From assembly GCA_964512225.1 (NCBI GenBank), contig CAZEKB010000032.1:1-64000 (forward strand): DNA of 64,000 nucleotides, written 5' to 3'. Of the stretch, positions 16,977 through 24,978 are shown one piece after another (positions within the stretch are counted from its first letter, which is position 1; each line of letters opens with the position of its first letter). The notes below the pieces were generated by a model. It made no database searches. It saw nothing but the letters and a program-made list of their open reading frames with translations, and had not been told where the DNA came from. A program made the translations under genes and the position numbers. This stretch comes from CAZEKB01 sp964512225 (GTDB lineage: Bacteria; Myxococcota_A; UBA796; UBA9615).

Positions 16977-17575
16977 GTGAGCTGAGTGGGACCGTCCTCT
17001 GGTACCGAGCGACGATGGGGAAGGGGATGCTCAAAGCCGACAGCGGCAAGCGCCTCTTCTTCGGGGCCGCCGACGGCGTCGACGCCGTCGCCGGGCTTCG
17101 CGTGGTGTTTCGTATCGAGTCACCGACCGCCGGAGGGCCTCTCGAGGCCGCCGGCCTCGAGCTGGAGAACGGGGCCCGCAACGTCCTCGATCCGGCCGAG
17201 TACCTGCCGCAGCCGAAGGTGAAGCCGAAGAAGAAGCGGGCCCCCGCGAAGAAGAAGGGCTCGGCGGCCAAGAAGCCCAAGAAGAAGGCCGCCTCGTCGC
17301 GGGCCCGCAAGGCTCCCGGCACGGCCATGGCCCCGGGCACCCCGGTGGGGCACGCCGAGTTCGGGGCGGGCCACGTCGTGTCGTCCACGAAGACGTTCGT
17401 GCGGGTCGAGTTCCTCTCGGGCGAGGAGCGGAGCCTCCCCGTGGCCGAGCTCGAGGACGTGGGCGGCAAGCGGGGAAGCCCGGCGCCGACCCGACGCAAG
17501 CGCGCCCCCGCCCCGGCGCCGTCGAAGCCCGCCGGCCGAACCCACGTGACGCGGAAGAAGAGCGACGACGCGTGA
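16973..17575 (+). CDS. Cold-shock-like / Lys-rich / Tudor-like basic protein
   Basis: 200 residues, strongly basic. Residues 1-50 (SGTVLWYRATMGKGMLKA, KRLFFGA, GLRVVFRI) have the strand pattern of an OB-fold cold-shock domain. Residues 70-110 are a Lys/Ala-rich tract (KPKKKRAPAKKKG) like histone-H1 tails. Residues ~117-157 (GTPVGHAEFGAGHVVS, FVRVEFLSGEERSLP) resemble the small SH3/Tudor-like domain at the end of UvrD/PcrA helicases. The tail is again basic. A nucleic-acid-binding role is likely, possibly at RNA polymerase or on RNA; no exact family was recognised. The GTG overlaps the regulator stop by 4 bp. Confidence 0.7.
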   Translation: MSELSGTVLWYRATMGKGMLKADSGKRLFFGAADGVDAVAGLRVVFRIESPTAGGPLEAAGLELENGARNVLDPAEYLPQPKVKPKKKRAPAKKKGSAAKKPKKKAASSRARKAPGTAMAPGTPVGHAEFGAGHVVSSTKTFVRVEFLSGEERSLPVAELEDVGGKRGSPAPTRRKRAPAPAPSKPAGRTHVTRKKSDDA

Positions 17576-18552
17576 AGGTCCTGGTGACGGGCGCGGGTGG
17601 CTTCATCGGCGCCCACGTCGCCCGGCTGCTCGCGGCGCGCGGTGATGAGGTCCGGTTCGGGCTCGCGCCGGGCGAGCGGGAGTCGGTGGAGGGGGCCGAG
17701 ATCCCCGGCGATCGTCGCGTGTTCGACGTGCGCGACCTCCCCGCCGTGAGGGCCGCGGTCGACGGCGTGGAGGCCGTGATCCACCTCGCCGCCGTCTACA
17801 GCACGTGGACGCGCGACGCGCGGCCGATGTACCAGGTCAACGTCCAGGGCACGGGCAACGTGCTCCGGGCGGCGACGGACGCCGGGGTCCGTCGCGTGGT
17901 GCACACGTCCAGCATCGCCGCGATCGGCCTCGAGCCGGGGGGACGACCGTCGACGGAGGGCACGTCCTTCAACCAGCACGGCAAGGCGATCCACTACGCC
18001 CTCAGCAAGTACTACTCCGAGCGCGTCGCCCTGCGGTTCGCGGCCGCGGGGGCCCCCGTCGTGGTGGTCAACCCGGCGTTCCCCTTCGGCGTGGGCGACC
18101 GCCGCCCCACGCCCACGGGGCGGATCATCGTCAACATCCTCAAGGGCACCTACTTCGGCTACGGACCGGGGGGGCTCAACGCGGTGGAGGTCGAGGATGT
18201 CGCGCGCGGTCACCTGCTCGCCCTCGACTCGGGGGTGCCGGGGCGGCGCTACCTGCTCACGGGCCACGACATCTCCTGGGCGGACTTCTACGCCCTCGTG
18301 AAGCGCGTGGGCGACGTCTCGCGCGTGCACGTGCGGCTCCCCTACGCCGTCCTGCTCGGGATGGGCCTCCTGGGGGACATCGTGGGGCGCTTCAGCGAGC
18401 CCCTGATCGACAGTCGCACCGTGCGCTACTCGGCCCAGGACTTCTGCTACGACTGCTCGCGTGCCCGGGCGGAGCTGGGGTACACGGTCGCGCCGCTGGA
18501 GGCCGCCGTGAAGCGCGCAGTCGACTGGTTCCGGGCGGAGGGATACGCGTGA
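17572..18552 (+). CDS. Extended SDR: NAD(P)-dependent epimerase/dehydratase (HpnA / dihydroflavonol-reductase-like)
   Basis: 326 residues. The nucleotide-binding glycine motif is at the very N-terminus (VTGAGGFIGAH), then DVRDL, VIHLAAVYSTW, the catalytic Ser-Ser region HTSSIAAIG and the YxxxK pair in YALSKYYSE. The substrate-binding half has NPAFPFGVGDRRPTPTG and DVARGHLLAL, as in the HpnA/DFR-like subgroup that reduces or oxidises sugar or steroid-like carbonyls. Substrate unknown. GTG start inside the upstream stop (GTGA), and its own stop overlaps the RNase H start, so expression is tied to the regulator operon. Confidence 0.88.
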   Translation: MKVLVTGAGGFIGAHVARLLAARGDEVRFGLAPGERESVEGAEIPGDRRVFDVRDLPAVRAAVDGVEAVIHLAAVYSTWTRDARPMYQVNVQGTGNVLRAATDAGVRRVVHTSSIAAIGLEPGGRPSTEGTSFNQHGKAIHYALSKYYSERVALRFAAAGAPVVVVNPAFPFGVGDRRPTPTGRIIVNILKGTYFGYGPGGLNAVEVEDVARGHLLALDSGVPGRRYLLTGHDISWADFYALVKRVGDVSRVHVRLPYAVLLGMGLLGDIVGRFSEPLIDSRTVRYSAQDFCYDCSRARAELGYTVAPLEAAVKRAVDWFRAEGYA

Positions 18553-19331
18553 GCGACGCGCAGGCTTACTGGCTGCCCTGCCTCTTCAAGGGCCGGAAGG
18601 TATACGCCGAGGCGTCGGCCGACGGGTCCGTGCTGGAGCGCAGCGGCCGCGTGGCGATCATCTATCGGCTCGGGGCGGGCAAGTCCTATCGCACGTTCGC
18701 CGACCGGCTCAAGCCCATGCGCGGGGAGAAGGCCGTGGCGGGGGCTCCTCCGCCCGCGCCCGTGGAGGTGGGGAAGGGCCCGCGCAGCAACGGCGCGCCG
18801 CCCCCCGCGACGAAGGTCCCCGCGGGAGCTCGCAAGGGCAAGCCCGCGCGCCGCGACTCTTCGATCCTCGGGGGGCGCAAGAGCGACCTCAACGATCCCC
18901 GCGCCATCCACCTGTGGACGGACGGCGCGTGCTCGGGGAACCCGGGGCCCGCCGGGGCGGGGACCATCGTCCTGTTCCCCGATCGCCGCCTCGACATCGC
19001 GAGCTGGCTCGGCCCGTCCACCAACAACGTCGCGGAGCTCACCGCGATCCTCGTGGGCCTGCGCCAGGTCGACAAGGACGACCCGCGCACCGTCGTCGTA
19101 CACACCGACTCGCAGTACTCGATCGGGGTGCTGGCCAAGGGCTGGAAGGCGAAGACGAACATCGCCCTGATCCAGCGTGTGCAGAAGCTGGTCGAGCGCC
19201 ACGAGCGCGTCGTCTGGCACTGGGTCCGCGGGCACGAGGGCGTGGCGCTCAACGAGGCCGCCGACCAGCTCGCGCGGCGCGCCGTGACGGACCAGGCGTC
19301 GTCCCGGACGGTCACCGAGAGCGAGGCGTGA
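18549..19331 (+). CDS. rnhA: Ribonuclease HI with extra N-terminal domain
   Basis: 260 residues from a GTG overlapping the SDR stop by 4 bp. The RNase H fold occupies about residues 117-255, with all four acidic catalytic residues: D in LWTDGACSGNPGP, E in NVAELTAIL, D in HTDSQYSIG and D in NEAADQLARR, plus a HWVRGHEG loop. It cuts the RNA strand of RNA-DNA hybrids (Okazaki primers, R-loops). The first ~55 residues (WLPCLFKGRKVYAEAS, RVAIIYRLGAGKSYRTF) are not the usual hybrid-binding domain and look like a small beta-barrel; a Pro/Ala/Lys linker follows. The extra domain may bind nucleic acid. Confidence 0.93.
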   Translation: MSDAQAYWLPCLFKGRKVYAEASADGSVLERSGRVAIIYRLGAGKSYRTFADRLKPMRGEKAVAGAPPPAPVEVGKGPRSNGAPPPATKVPAGARKGKPARRDSSILGGRKSDLNDPRAIHLWTDGACSGNPGPAGAGTIVLFPDRRLDIASWLGPSTNNVAELTAILVGLRQVDKDDPRTVVVHTDSQYSIGVLAKGWKAKTNIALIQRVQKLVERHERVVWHWVRGHEGVALNEAADQLARRAVTDQASSRTVTESEA

Positions 19332-20263
19332 GCGTCCGACTCGTCCACTTCACGGACGTCCACTTCTACGTGCCGCCGCGCCCCGGCGGGATGATCGGGA
19401 AGCGCGCGCTGGGGCTGGTGAACCTGCACGTGGTGGGGCGCTCGAAGTACTTCGACGCGACGTCGGTCGTGGGGCGCCTCGTGGAGGACGCGATCGCCTT
19501 CTCGCCCGACGTGGCCGCGATCACCGGCGATCTCTCGGCGATGTCGAGCGAGGCCGAGTTTCGGGCCGCCCGGGCGGGGTTCGCGGGCCTGCTCGACGCC
19601 GTGCCGACGGCCGTGATCCCGGGCAACCACGATCGCTACACCCGCGGCGCGGTCCGGTCCGCGCGGATGGAGCAGCACTTCGGCGAGTGGATGGGAGGCG
19701 GCACCTGGGACGCCGGCGCCTGGAGAGACCCGGAGATCCCCCCCGGCGATCCGGTCGACCGACCGGTGGTCTTCCGCTTCGGCCGCGTCTCGTTCGTGGC
19801 CACGGACCCCTGCCGCGCGGGGCTCCGATCGAGCGGGAAGTACCCCCCCGGTGTGCTCGACGCGGCCGCGCGTCGAATCGCCGAAGAGCGCGCTGCGGGG
19901 CGATTCGTCGTCTTCCTGCTCCACTATCCGCCGCTGGACCGGGCGGGTGCGCCCTACCGCAGGCCCGGACACTCCCTCGTCGACGTCGACGGCGTGCTCG
20001 ACATGCTGCGACGGGCCGGTCCCGACCTCGTCCTCCACGGGCACAAACACGAGTGCTGGCGGACGTCCCTCGCGGCGACGGACGGGCGCGACACGACCGT
20101 CCTGAACTGCGGGAGCTCGTCCGCGGTCACTCCGCTGCAGGACCGCGCCGCCGGGTACTTCCTGATCGACATCGCCGAAGACGGCTCGATCGACGTGCGT
20201 CGTCGCATCCTGACGGCGGGAGCGGACGCGCCGTCGGATCATCCCGGCGCCTTCGCGGGCTGA
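19328..20263 (+). CDS. Calcineurin-like metallophosphoesterase
   Basis: 311 residues. The five metallophosphoesterase blocks are in order: DxH in HFTDVHF near the N-terminus, GD in AITGDLSAM, GNHD in VIPGNHDRY, a lone H in FLLHYPPLDRAG, and GHxH in LHGHKHECW. These bind two metals and the phosphate, so hydrolysis of a phosphomono- or diester (cyclic nucleotide, nucleotide or UDP-lipid type) is expected. No signal peptide, hence cytoplasmic. The GTG start overlaps the RNase H stop by 4 bp; it is the last gene of the 15.4-20.3 kb operon. A nucleic-acid end-processing role alongside RNase H is possible but not shown. Confidence 0.9.
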   Translation: MSVRLVHFTDVHFYVPPRPGGMIGKRALGLVNLHVVGRSKYFDATSVVGRLVEDAIAFSPDVAAITGDLSAMSSEAEFRAARAGFAGLLDAVPTAVIPGNHDRYTRGAVRSARMEQHFGEWMGGGTWDAGAWRDPEIPPGDPVDRPVVFRFGRVSFVATDPCRAGLRSSGKYPPGVLDAAARRIAEERAAGRFVVFLLHYPPLDRAGAPYRRPGHSLVDVDGVLDMLRRAGPDLVLHGHKHECWRTSLAATDGRDTTVLNCGSSSAVTPLQDRAAGYFLIDIAEDGSIDVRRRILTAGADAPSDHPGAFAG

Positions 20264-20297
20264 GGTACAGTCCCCGCCTCTTTTGGAGGAGAGACGC

Positions 20298-21692
20298 ATG
20301 AACAGCACGGGCACGCGCGGCAGTTTCGCGACGCGATTCGGTTTCCTGATGGCCGCGGCGGGCAGCGCTGTCGGCCTCGGCAACATCTGGAAGTTCCCCT
20401 ACATCACCGGCGAGTACGGCGGCGGGGCCTTCGTGATCGTCTACCTGGCCTGCATCGCGGCGGTCGGCCTGCCGCTCATGTACGCCGAGCTGGTCATCGG
20501 TCGCCGGGGCGGAAAGGACGTCCTGGGCGCGCTCAGGGACCTCACCGCCAAGAGCGAGAGTCCGCTCGCACCCATCGTGGCGAACCTCACTGGATTCATG
20601 GCGGTTCTGTCCGGTTTCCTCATCCTCTCCTTCTACTCTGTGGTCGCGGGCTGGGCGATCCACTTCCTGCTGATCTCCGTCGGGATCATCGGCATGGAGG
20701 ACGGGGGCGGAGAGCCGACGTTCATGAAGATCTACGGGAGCTTCGGGATGTCCGCCACGTGGCACACGCTGTTCATGGCCCTCACCGTCGTCGTCGTCGC
20801 GGGCGGCGTGCAGAAGGGCATCGAGTGGGCGTGCAGTCGCCTCATGCCCGCCCTCGTGGGCCTCCTGCTGCTCATGCTCCTGTACGTCGGCGTCACCGGC
20901 GGGCTGGGCGAGTCCCTGACGTTCCTCTTCGCCCCCGACTTCAGCAAGCTCACGGCGGGCGCGGTCATCGAGGCGCTCGGGCACGCGTTCTTCACGCTGT
21001 CGCTCGGCATGGGCGCGATGGTCACCTACGGCTCCTACCTGGACTCGGACCGGGGCCTGGTCCGGGACGGTCTGACCATCGCGTTCCTGGACACGTTCAT
21101 CGCGCTGCTCGCGGGCGCCGTGATCTTCGCGGTCGTATTCGACGGCGGCGCCGAGCCTGCGAAGTCGGTCGGCCTCGTCTTCATGATCCTGCCGGACCTG
21201 TTCGCGCAGATGCCCGGCGGCGCGATCGTGGCCTCCGCGTTCTTCGTCCTGCTGATCTTCGCGGCGCTCTCGTCGGCGATCTCGCTGCTCGAGGTCGTAG
21301 TGGCCTACGCGGTCGACGAGCTGGGGATCGGCCGCAAGGTCGCCGCGGCCGGCATCGGGCTGGGGATCTGGGCCCTGGGGCTCGTCTCCGCCGCGTCGTC
21401 GGTGAAGGTGGCGGTGCCCGGCTTCCTCGCCTGGGCGCTGGGGGAGGGGGATCAGGCGGTCCTCGACCTGCTGGACAACCTGACGACCCGCCTCATGCTG
21501 CCGCTCGGCGGCCTGATGATCGCGATCGCCGCGGGCTGGCTGCTGGTGCGGGAGGACCGCGAGGCGGGCTTCGAGGGGCTCGCCAACGGGGAGTTCCTGG
21601 CCAAGGCCTGGACCCTGCTGATCAAGTTCGTCACCCCGGCCCTGGTGCTCTTCGTGCTGCTCGTGAAGGCCGAGATCATCAAGGTCGGCTGA
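20298..21692 (+). CDS. Neurotransmitter:sodium symporter (NSS/SNF) family transporter
   Basis: 464 residues, about 11-12 membrane segments with the LeuT fold. TM1 carries the signature AAAGSAVGLGNIWKFPY, whose unwound glycine-rich stretch binds Na+ and substrate. TM2 is ALELVIGRRGG-like (YAELVIGRRGG), TM6 has FFTLSLGMGAMVTYGSY and TM8 has ALSSAISLLEVVVAY. Bacterial members import amino acids or related amines with sodium. The ATG at 20298 is chosen because an excellent GGAGGAGAG ribosome-binding site lies at 20285-20293; the frame is open further upstream to a TTG but that would overlap this site. TACAGT at 20269 could be a -10. Confidence 0.93.
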   Translation: MNSTGTRGSFATRFGFLMAAAGSAVGLGNIWKFPYITGEYGGGAFVIVYLACIAAVGLPLMYAELVIGRRGGKDVLGALRDLTAKSESPLAPIVANLTGFMAVLSGFLILSFYSVVAGWAIHFLLISVGIIGMEDGGGEPTFMKIYGSFGMSATWHTLFMALTVVVVAGGVQKGIEWACSRLMPALVGLLLLMLLYVGVTGGLGESLTFLFAPDFSKLTAGAVIEALGHAFFTLSLGMGAMVTYGSYLDSDRGLVRDGLTIAFLDTFIALLAGAVIFAVVFDGGAEPAKSVGLVFMILPDLFAQMPGGAIVASAFFVLLIFAALSSAISLLEVVVAYAVDELGIGRKVAAAGIGLGIWALGLVSAASSVKVAVPGFLAWALGEGDQAVLDLLDNLTTRLMLPLGGLMIAIAAGWLLVREDREAGFEGLANGEFLAKAWTLLIKFVTPALVLFVLLVKAEIIKVG

Positions 21693-21693
21693 C

Positions 21694-22518
21694 GTGACCC
21701 CGGACGACGCCTCCGTCGCGGACGACGCCCCGGCGCCCGAGGGGGGCGACGTGGAGGAGGCCCCGGTTCCCCCCCGCAACGACCGGGACATCCTCCGCTG
21801 GGCCAGCCGTGAGCAGGTGCCGTGCGGTGTCGTCCTGCCCGGACGAGGCCGCTGGGGACGGTCCTACTTCGTGGGCCTCCGGGAGGGCGGGCCGCGGCCG
21901 GTCCTCGCGATCGCCCAGCCCGCCCCCCTCGTCGCGGGGCGGCTGCGTCCGCTGCGCATGGGGCGGACGGTGCGGGTCTGGAGCGTCGCCGACGACGACG
22001 CCTGGCACCTCAGCGGCCGAGTGGACGGAGTGCGGGTGCTGGAGACGAGCACGACGCCGGTGTCCGCGGCCCTCGTCACGCTGCCCTGGAGGCTGCTCAC
22101 GGACGCCCGGCGGCTGATGGACCCGGTCCGCCGGGGCGGCCGACGCCTGCACCTCTCCTACCGGCGCCTGGGCGACGGGCCCGAGCTCGCCCCGCGCACG
22201 CTCCTGGAGACCTGGACGGACCCCGAGGGCCGGTCCATGAGCCGGGGGCTCGCTCGCGTCGTCGAGCTCACCCGGCGGTCGGTCACCTTCAGCCTCCCTC
22301 GGTCGGCGGGGCCGCTGCTCCTGCCGGGGACGGCCCTGTCCCTCGCGCTCGAGGTCGGCGAAGGGGGTCTGCGCACGTCCGTGGCGGGGCGGGTCGCGGC
22401 GGTCCTTCCGTGCGCCGATCACCTGCTCCACGGCGTGGACCTGGGGGCCCCGACGGACGACGTCGACCCCGCCGAGCATCGCGAGGTGTTCCGCCTCGCC
22501 GCCGCGTCGCTGCGCTGA
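21694..22518 (+). CDS. Uncharacterised protein with degenerate PilZ/YcgR-like architecture
   Basis: 274 residues, GTG start 1 bp after the symporter stop. After an acidic 30-residue leader there are two beta-rich halves. The first (VRVWSVADDDAWHLSGRVDGV, AALVTLPWRLL) resembles the YcgR N-terminal flagellar-brake domain. The second (GLARVVELTRRSVTFSLP, LSLALEVGEGG, HLLHGVDLG) follows the PilZ strand order. The c-di-GMP signatures are not intact: a clean RxxxR and DxSxxG are replaced by RRGGRRLHLSYRR and ELTRRS. It could be a PilZ-like protein that no longer binds c-di-GMP, or an unrelated barrel. Low certainty. Confidence 0.55.
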   Translation: MTPDDASVADDAPAPEGGDVEEAPVPPRNDRDILRWASREQVPCGVVLPGRGRWGRSYFVGLREGGPRPVLAIAQPAPLVAGRLRPLRMGRTVRVWSVADDDAWHLSGRVDGVRVLETSTTPVSAALVTLPWRLLTDARRLMDPVRRGGRRLHLSYRRLGDGPELAPRTLLETWTDPEGRSMSRGLARVVELTRRSVTFSLPRSAGPLLLPGTALSLALEVGEGGLRTSVAGRVAAVLPCADHLLHGVDLGAPTDDVDPAEHREVFRLAAASLR

Positions 22519-22521
22519 CCT

Positions 22522-24882
22522 TCAGCCCGGGGGGAAGGACGGGTCGGCCGCGTCCAGAGCGGCCCGCACGGGCCCCACGCGCAGGGGGACGTAGGGGCCG
22601 TCGCCGTCGTACAGCGCGTTGTAGATCTGGAACGAGCCGAGCACGCGCTTCACGTAGTGCCGCGTCTGGTCGTAGGGGATGGACTCGACCCAGGCGTCGA
22701 GGTTCTGATCCCCGCGGGCGTCGATCCAGCGCTTCACCGCCCCCGGGCCCGCGTTGTAGCTGGCGATCGCGAGCGGGAGGTGGCCCCTCCAGCGCTCGTG
22801 CAGCTCCTGGAAGTACGCCGTGCCGATCTCGAGGTTGCGCTCCGGGGTCCGCAGGTGGCTCTTGCGGAGCCCGCGAATGCCGAGCTTGCGCGCGGTCAGC
22901 TTCGCCGTGGGCCACATCAGCTGGCTGAGGCCGATCGCCCCCGCCCAGGACACGATCGTGGGCGAGAACGCGCTCTCCTCCCTCACGAGGCCCTGGAAGA
23001 GCAGAGCCGGGAACTCGTGCGTATCGACGGCCTCGCGGATCGCGTCCATGAAGGCGGGCGGGTAGGCGTGGGTGAAGAGGGCGATCGTCTCGTCGTCGAG
23101 GGGAGGGAAGGCCTCCCGGAACGCGAACCGCAGGACGTTGTGGCTGCGGTAGGGGTCCCCGGACTCGGCGAGCACGTGCGACGCGAACAAGAGGGTGTCG
23201 CGATCCCAGCGCGTGTGCGGCTTCTCCCCGAGCGCGCGGGCCATCTCCACGGCCGCCTCGTCCCGGAGCCCCGCCCGCAGCAAGAGGACGGCGCGGCCGG
23301 TCGCGGGGAGCCCGAGGAACCTCCGGTCCGGGCGGTGCACGTCCGGCTCGATGTCCGCCGCGTCGAGGGCCGCGAGGCGCTCGCCCACCCGACGCTGGAC
23401 GGCGAAGGCGACCCCCGCGTCGAGCACGTGCAGCTTCCACAGCGCGAGCACCCCGTAGTAGTCCAGGGGCTGCTCTTCGGCGAGCTTCGCCAGCTCCTCC
23501 ACCGCCGCGGGCGCGGCCGCCGGGTCGACCCGGATGCGGGCGATGGGGAGCCAGTACCGCGCCTGCAGGGCCGCCCCTCGAAGCGGGCCCATCGGGTCCT
23601 TTCCGGCGAGCAACTCGAGGTGCGGGATCGCGGCCCCGGGGTCTCCGGCCCGGAGCGCGTTGTGAGCGCGCCCCCACAGCGTGTCCCCGGCCATGTCGCC
23701 GTCGGGGAACTCGCGGATCTGACGGTCGAACAGGGCCTCGGCGGCCAGGTGGTCCCCCTCGGCGGCGAGGAGGCGGGCAGCGTGGTGGAGCCCGTCGTCC
23801 GCGTAGGAGTGCTCGGGGTGGTCGTCCGCCAGCGCCGTGAACGCCGCCACCGACCGCGTGACCCGGCCCGACCGGGACAGCCCCTGCGCCTGCAGGTAGA
23901 GCGCCTTGACCGTGACCTCGTCGTCGACGCAGTGGTCGGCGGCCCAGGTGAGCAGCGGGACCGACTCGGTGTACTTGCGACGCTTGTGGTAGGCCCGGCC
24001 GAGCTCGAACGTGCCTCGGCAAGCCGTCGGCGGCTCGCCGTCCGCGCCCCCCAGCAGAGCCTTCCGGTCCGGGCCCAGCAGCTTGATGATGGTCCGGTTC
24101 TGCTGGCGGGTCGCCAGGGCCGTGGCCCGGGCGACCCGCTCGGCGCGGCTCGGACGGAGGTCCGCGGGCACCCGGCCGGCGAGCGCCTTCATCCCGGTCT
24201 CGGCCTCCGCGCCCGCGCCCGACGTGGGGCTCGCGATCCAGACCCGCTTGTAGGCCTCGTACGCGTCGCGGGCGGGGGTCCCGGACCGCGCCCGCAGCGC
24301 GTCGCCCCGCAGGACGTCCGCTCGCGCCGCGGCGTGGCCCTCGAACAGCGGGTGCGACTCGTCCGTGGTGGGCTCCAGGCCCCCGATCACGGAGAGCGCC
24401 CCGTCCGGGTCACCGGCCGCGAGATGTCGGCGCGCGGTCGCGAGCAGCGCGTCGGCCGCGAAGCGGGAGGTTCGGGGGATCGACGCCCACGCCCCGAAGG
24501 CTTCGGGGTCGCGATCCAGCTGGGCGAGGGCCCGTCCACGGGTCCAGGCGGCGAGGTCCGGGGCCACCACCGCGTCCTCGCCGATGCCGTCCAGCGCGGC
24601 GAGGCATGCCTCCCACTCGCCGGCCTCGAAGGCGGCCATGGCCGTCTTCATCGCGACGGCGCCCGCGGCCCGGGGATCGTGTGCGGGGTAGGGGGCCAGC
24701 TCGTCGGCGGGGATCTCGACCCAGGGGGTCGGCGTCGGCTCCGGCGTGGGCTCGGGCTCGGTCGTCGCTACCGGCTGGGCCGGGGGCAGGGGCTGAACGA
24801 GCGCGGGCGTGCAGGAGCACCCGAGGGCCGCGAGCGTGAGGGAGGCGAGGACGACGCGAGCGCCGAGACGAAGGAGGAGCAT
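22522..24882 (-). CDS. Soluble lytic murein transglycosylase (Slt-type) lipoprotein
   Basis: 786 residues. Lipoprotein signal LASLTLAALGCSC with the modified Cys at about position 22. A long alpha-helical superhelix of TPR-like pairs (about 150-600) precedes a C-terminal SLT lysozyme-like domain. In that domain the catalytic Glu lies in VREESAFSPTIVSWAGAIG, followed by LSQLMWPTAK, ERNLEIGTAYFQEL and SYNAGPGAVKRW. It cleaves peptidoglycan glycan strands to 1,6-anhydro ends, from the periplasm and membrane-attached. Family length is ~650 for Slt70, so the helical part is extended. Convergent with the PilZ-like gene (3 bp apart). Confidence 0.94.
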   Translation of the reverse strand: MLLLRLGARVVLASLTLAALGCSCTPALVQPLPPAQPVATTEPEPTPEPTPTPWVEIPADELAPYPAHDPRAAGAVAMKTAMAAFEAGEWEACLAALDGIGEDAVVAPDLAAWTRGRALAQLDRDPEAFGAWASIPRTSRFAADALLATARRHLAAGDPDGALSVIGGLEPTTDESHPLFEGHAAARADVLRGDALRARSGTPARDAYEAYKRVWIASPTSGAGAEAETGMKALAGRVPADLRPSRAERVARATALATRQQNRTIIKLLGPDRKALLGGADGEPPTACRGTFELGRAYHKRRKYTESVPLLTWAADHCVDDEVTVKALYLQAQGLSRSGRVTRSVAAFTALADDHPEHSYADDGLHHAARLLAAEGDHLAAEALFDRQIREFPDGDMAGDTLWGRAHNALRAGDPGAAIPHLELLAGKDPMGPLRGAALQARYWLPIARIRVDPAAAPAAVEELAKLAEEQPLDYYGVLALWKLHVLDAGVAFAVQRRVGERLAALDAADIEPDVHRPDRRFLGLPATGRAVLLLRAGLRDEAAVEMARALGEKPHTRWDRDTLLFASHVLAESGDPYRSHNVLRFAFREAFPPLDDETIALFTHAYPPAFMDAIREAVDTHEFPALLFQGLVREESAFSPTIVSWAGAIGLSQLMWPTAKLTARKLGIRGLRKSHLRTPERNLEIGTAYFQELHERWRGHLPLAIASYNAGPGAVKRWIDARGDQNLDAWVESIPYDQTRHYVKRVLGSFQIYNALYDGDGPYVPLRVGPVRAALDAADPSFPPG

Positions 24883-24909
24883 GGGGAGCGATCTTCGGGG
24901 GGCTGCGGC

Positions 24910-24947
24910 GAGAGGCGGAGCGGGGATCGTACCTCGCTCCGCCTCTC
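24910..24947 (-). terminator. Perfect 13-bp hairpin between SR-rich gene and transglycosylase gene
   Basis: Inverted repeat of 13 perfect pairs (GAGAGGCGGAGCG and complement) with a 12-base loop. It lies 32 bp past the stop of the Ser/Arg-rich gene on the minus strand and upstream of the transglycosylase start. No T tract follows on the minus strand. Confidence 0.5.
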
Positions 24948-24978
24948 AGGACCCCTTCGGATCGCGAGGAGTTCCCCC

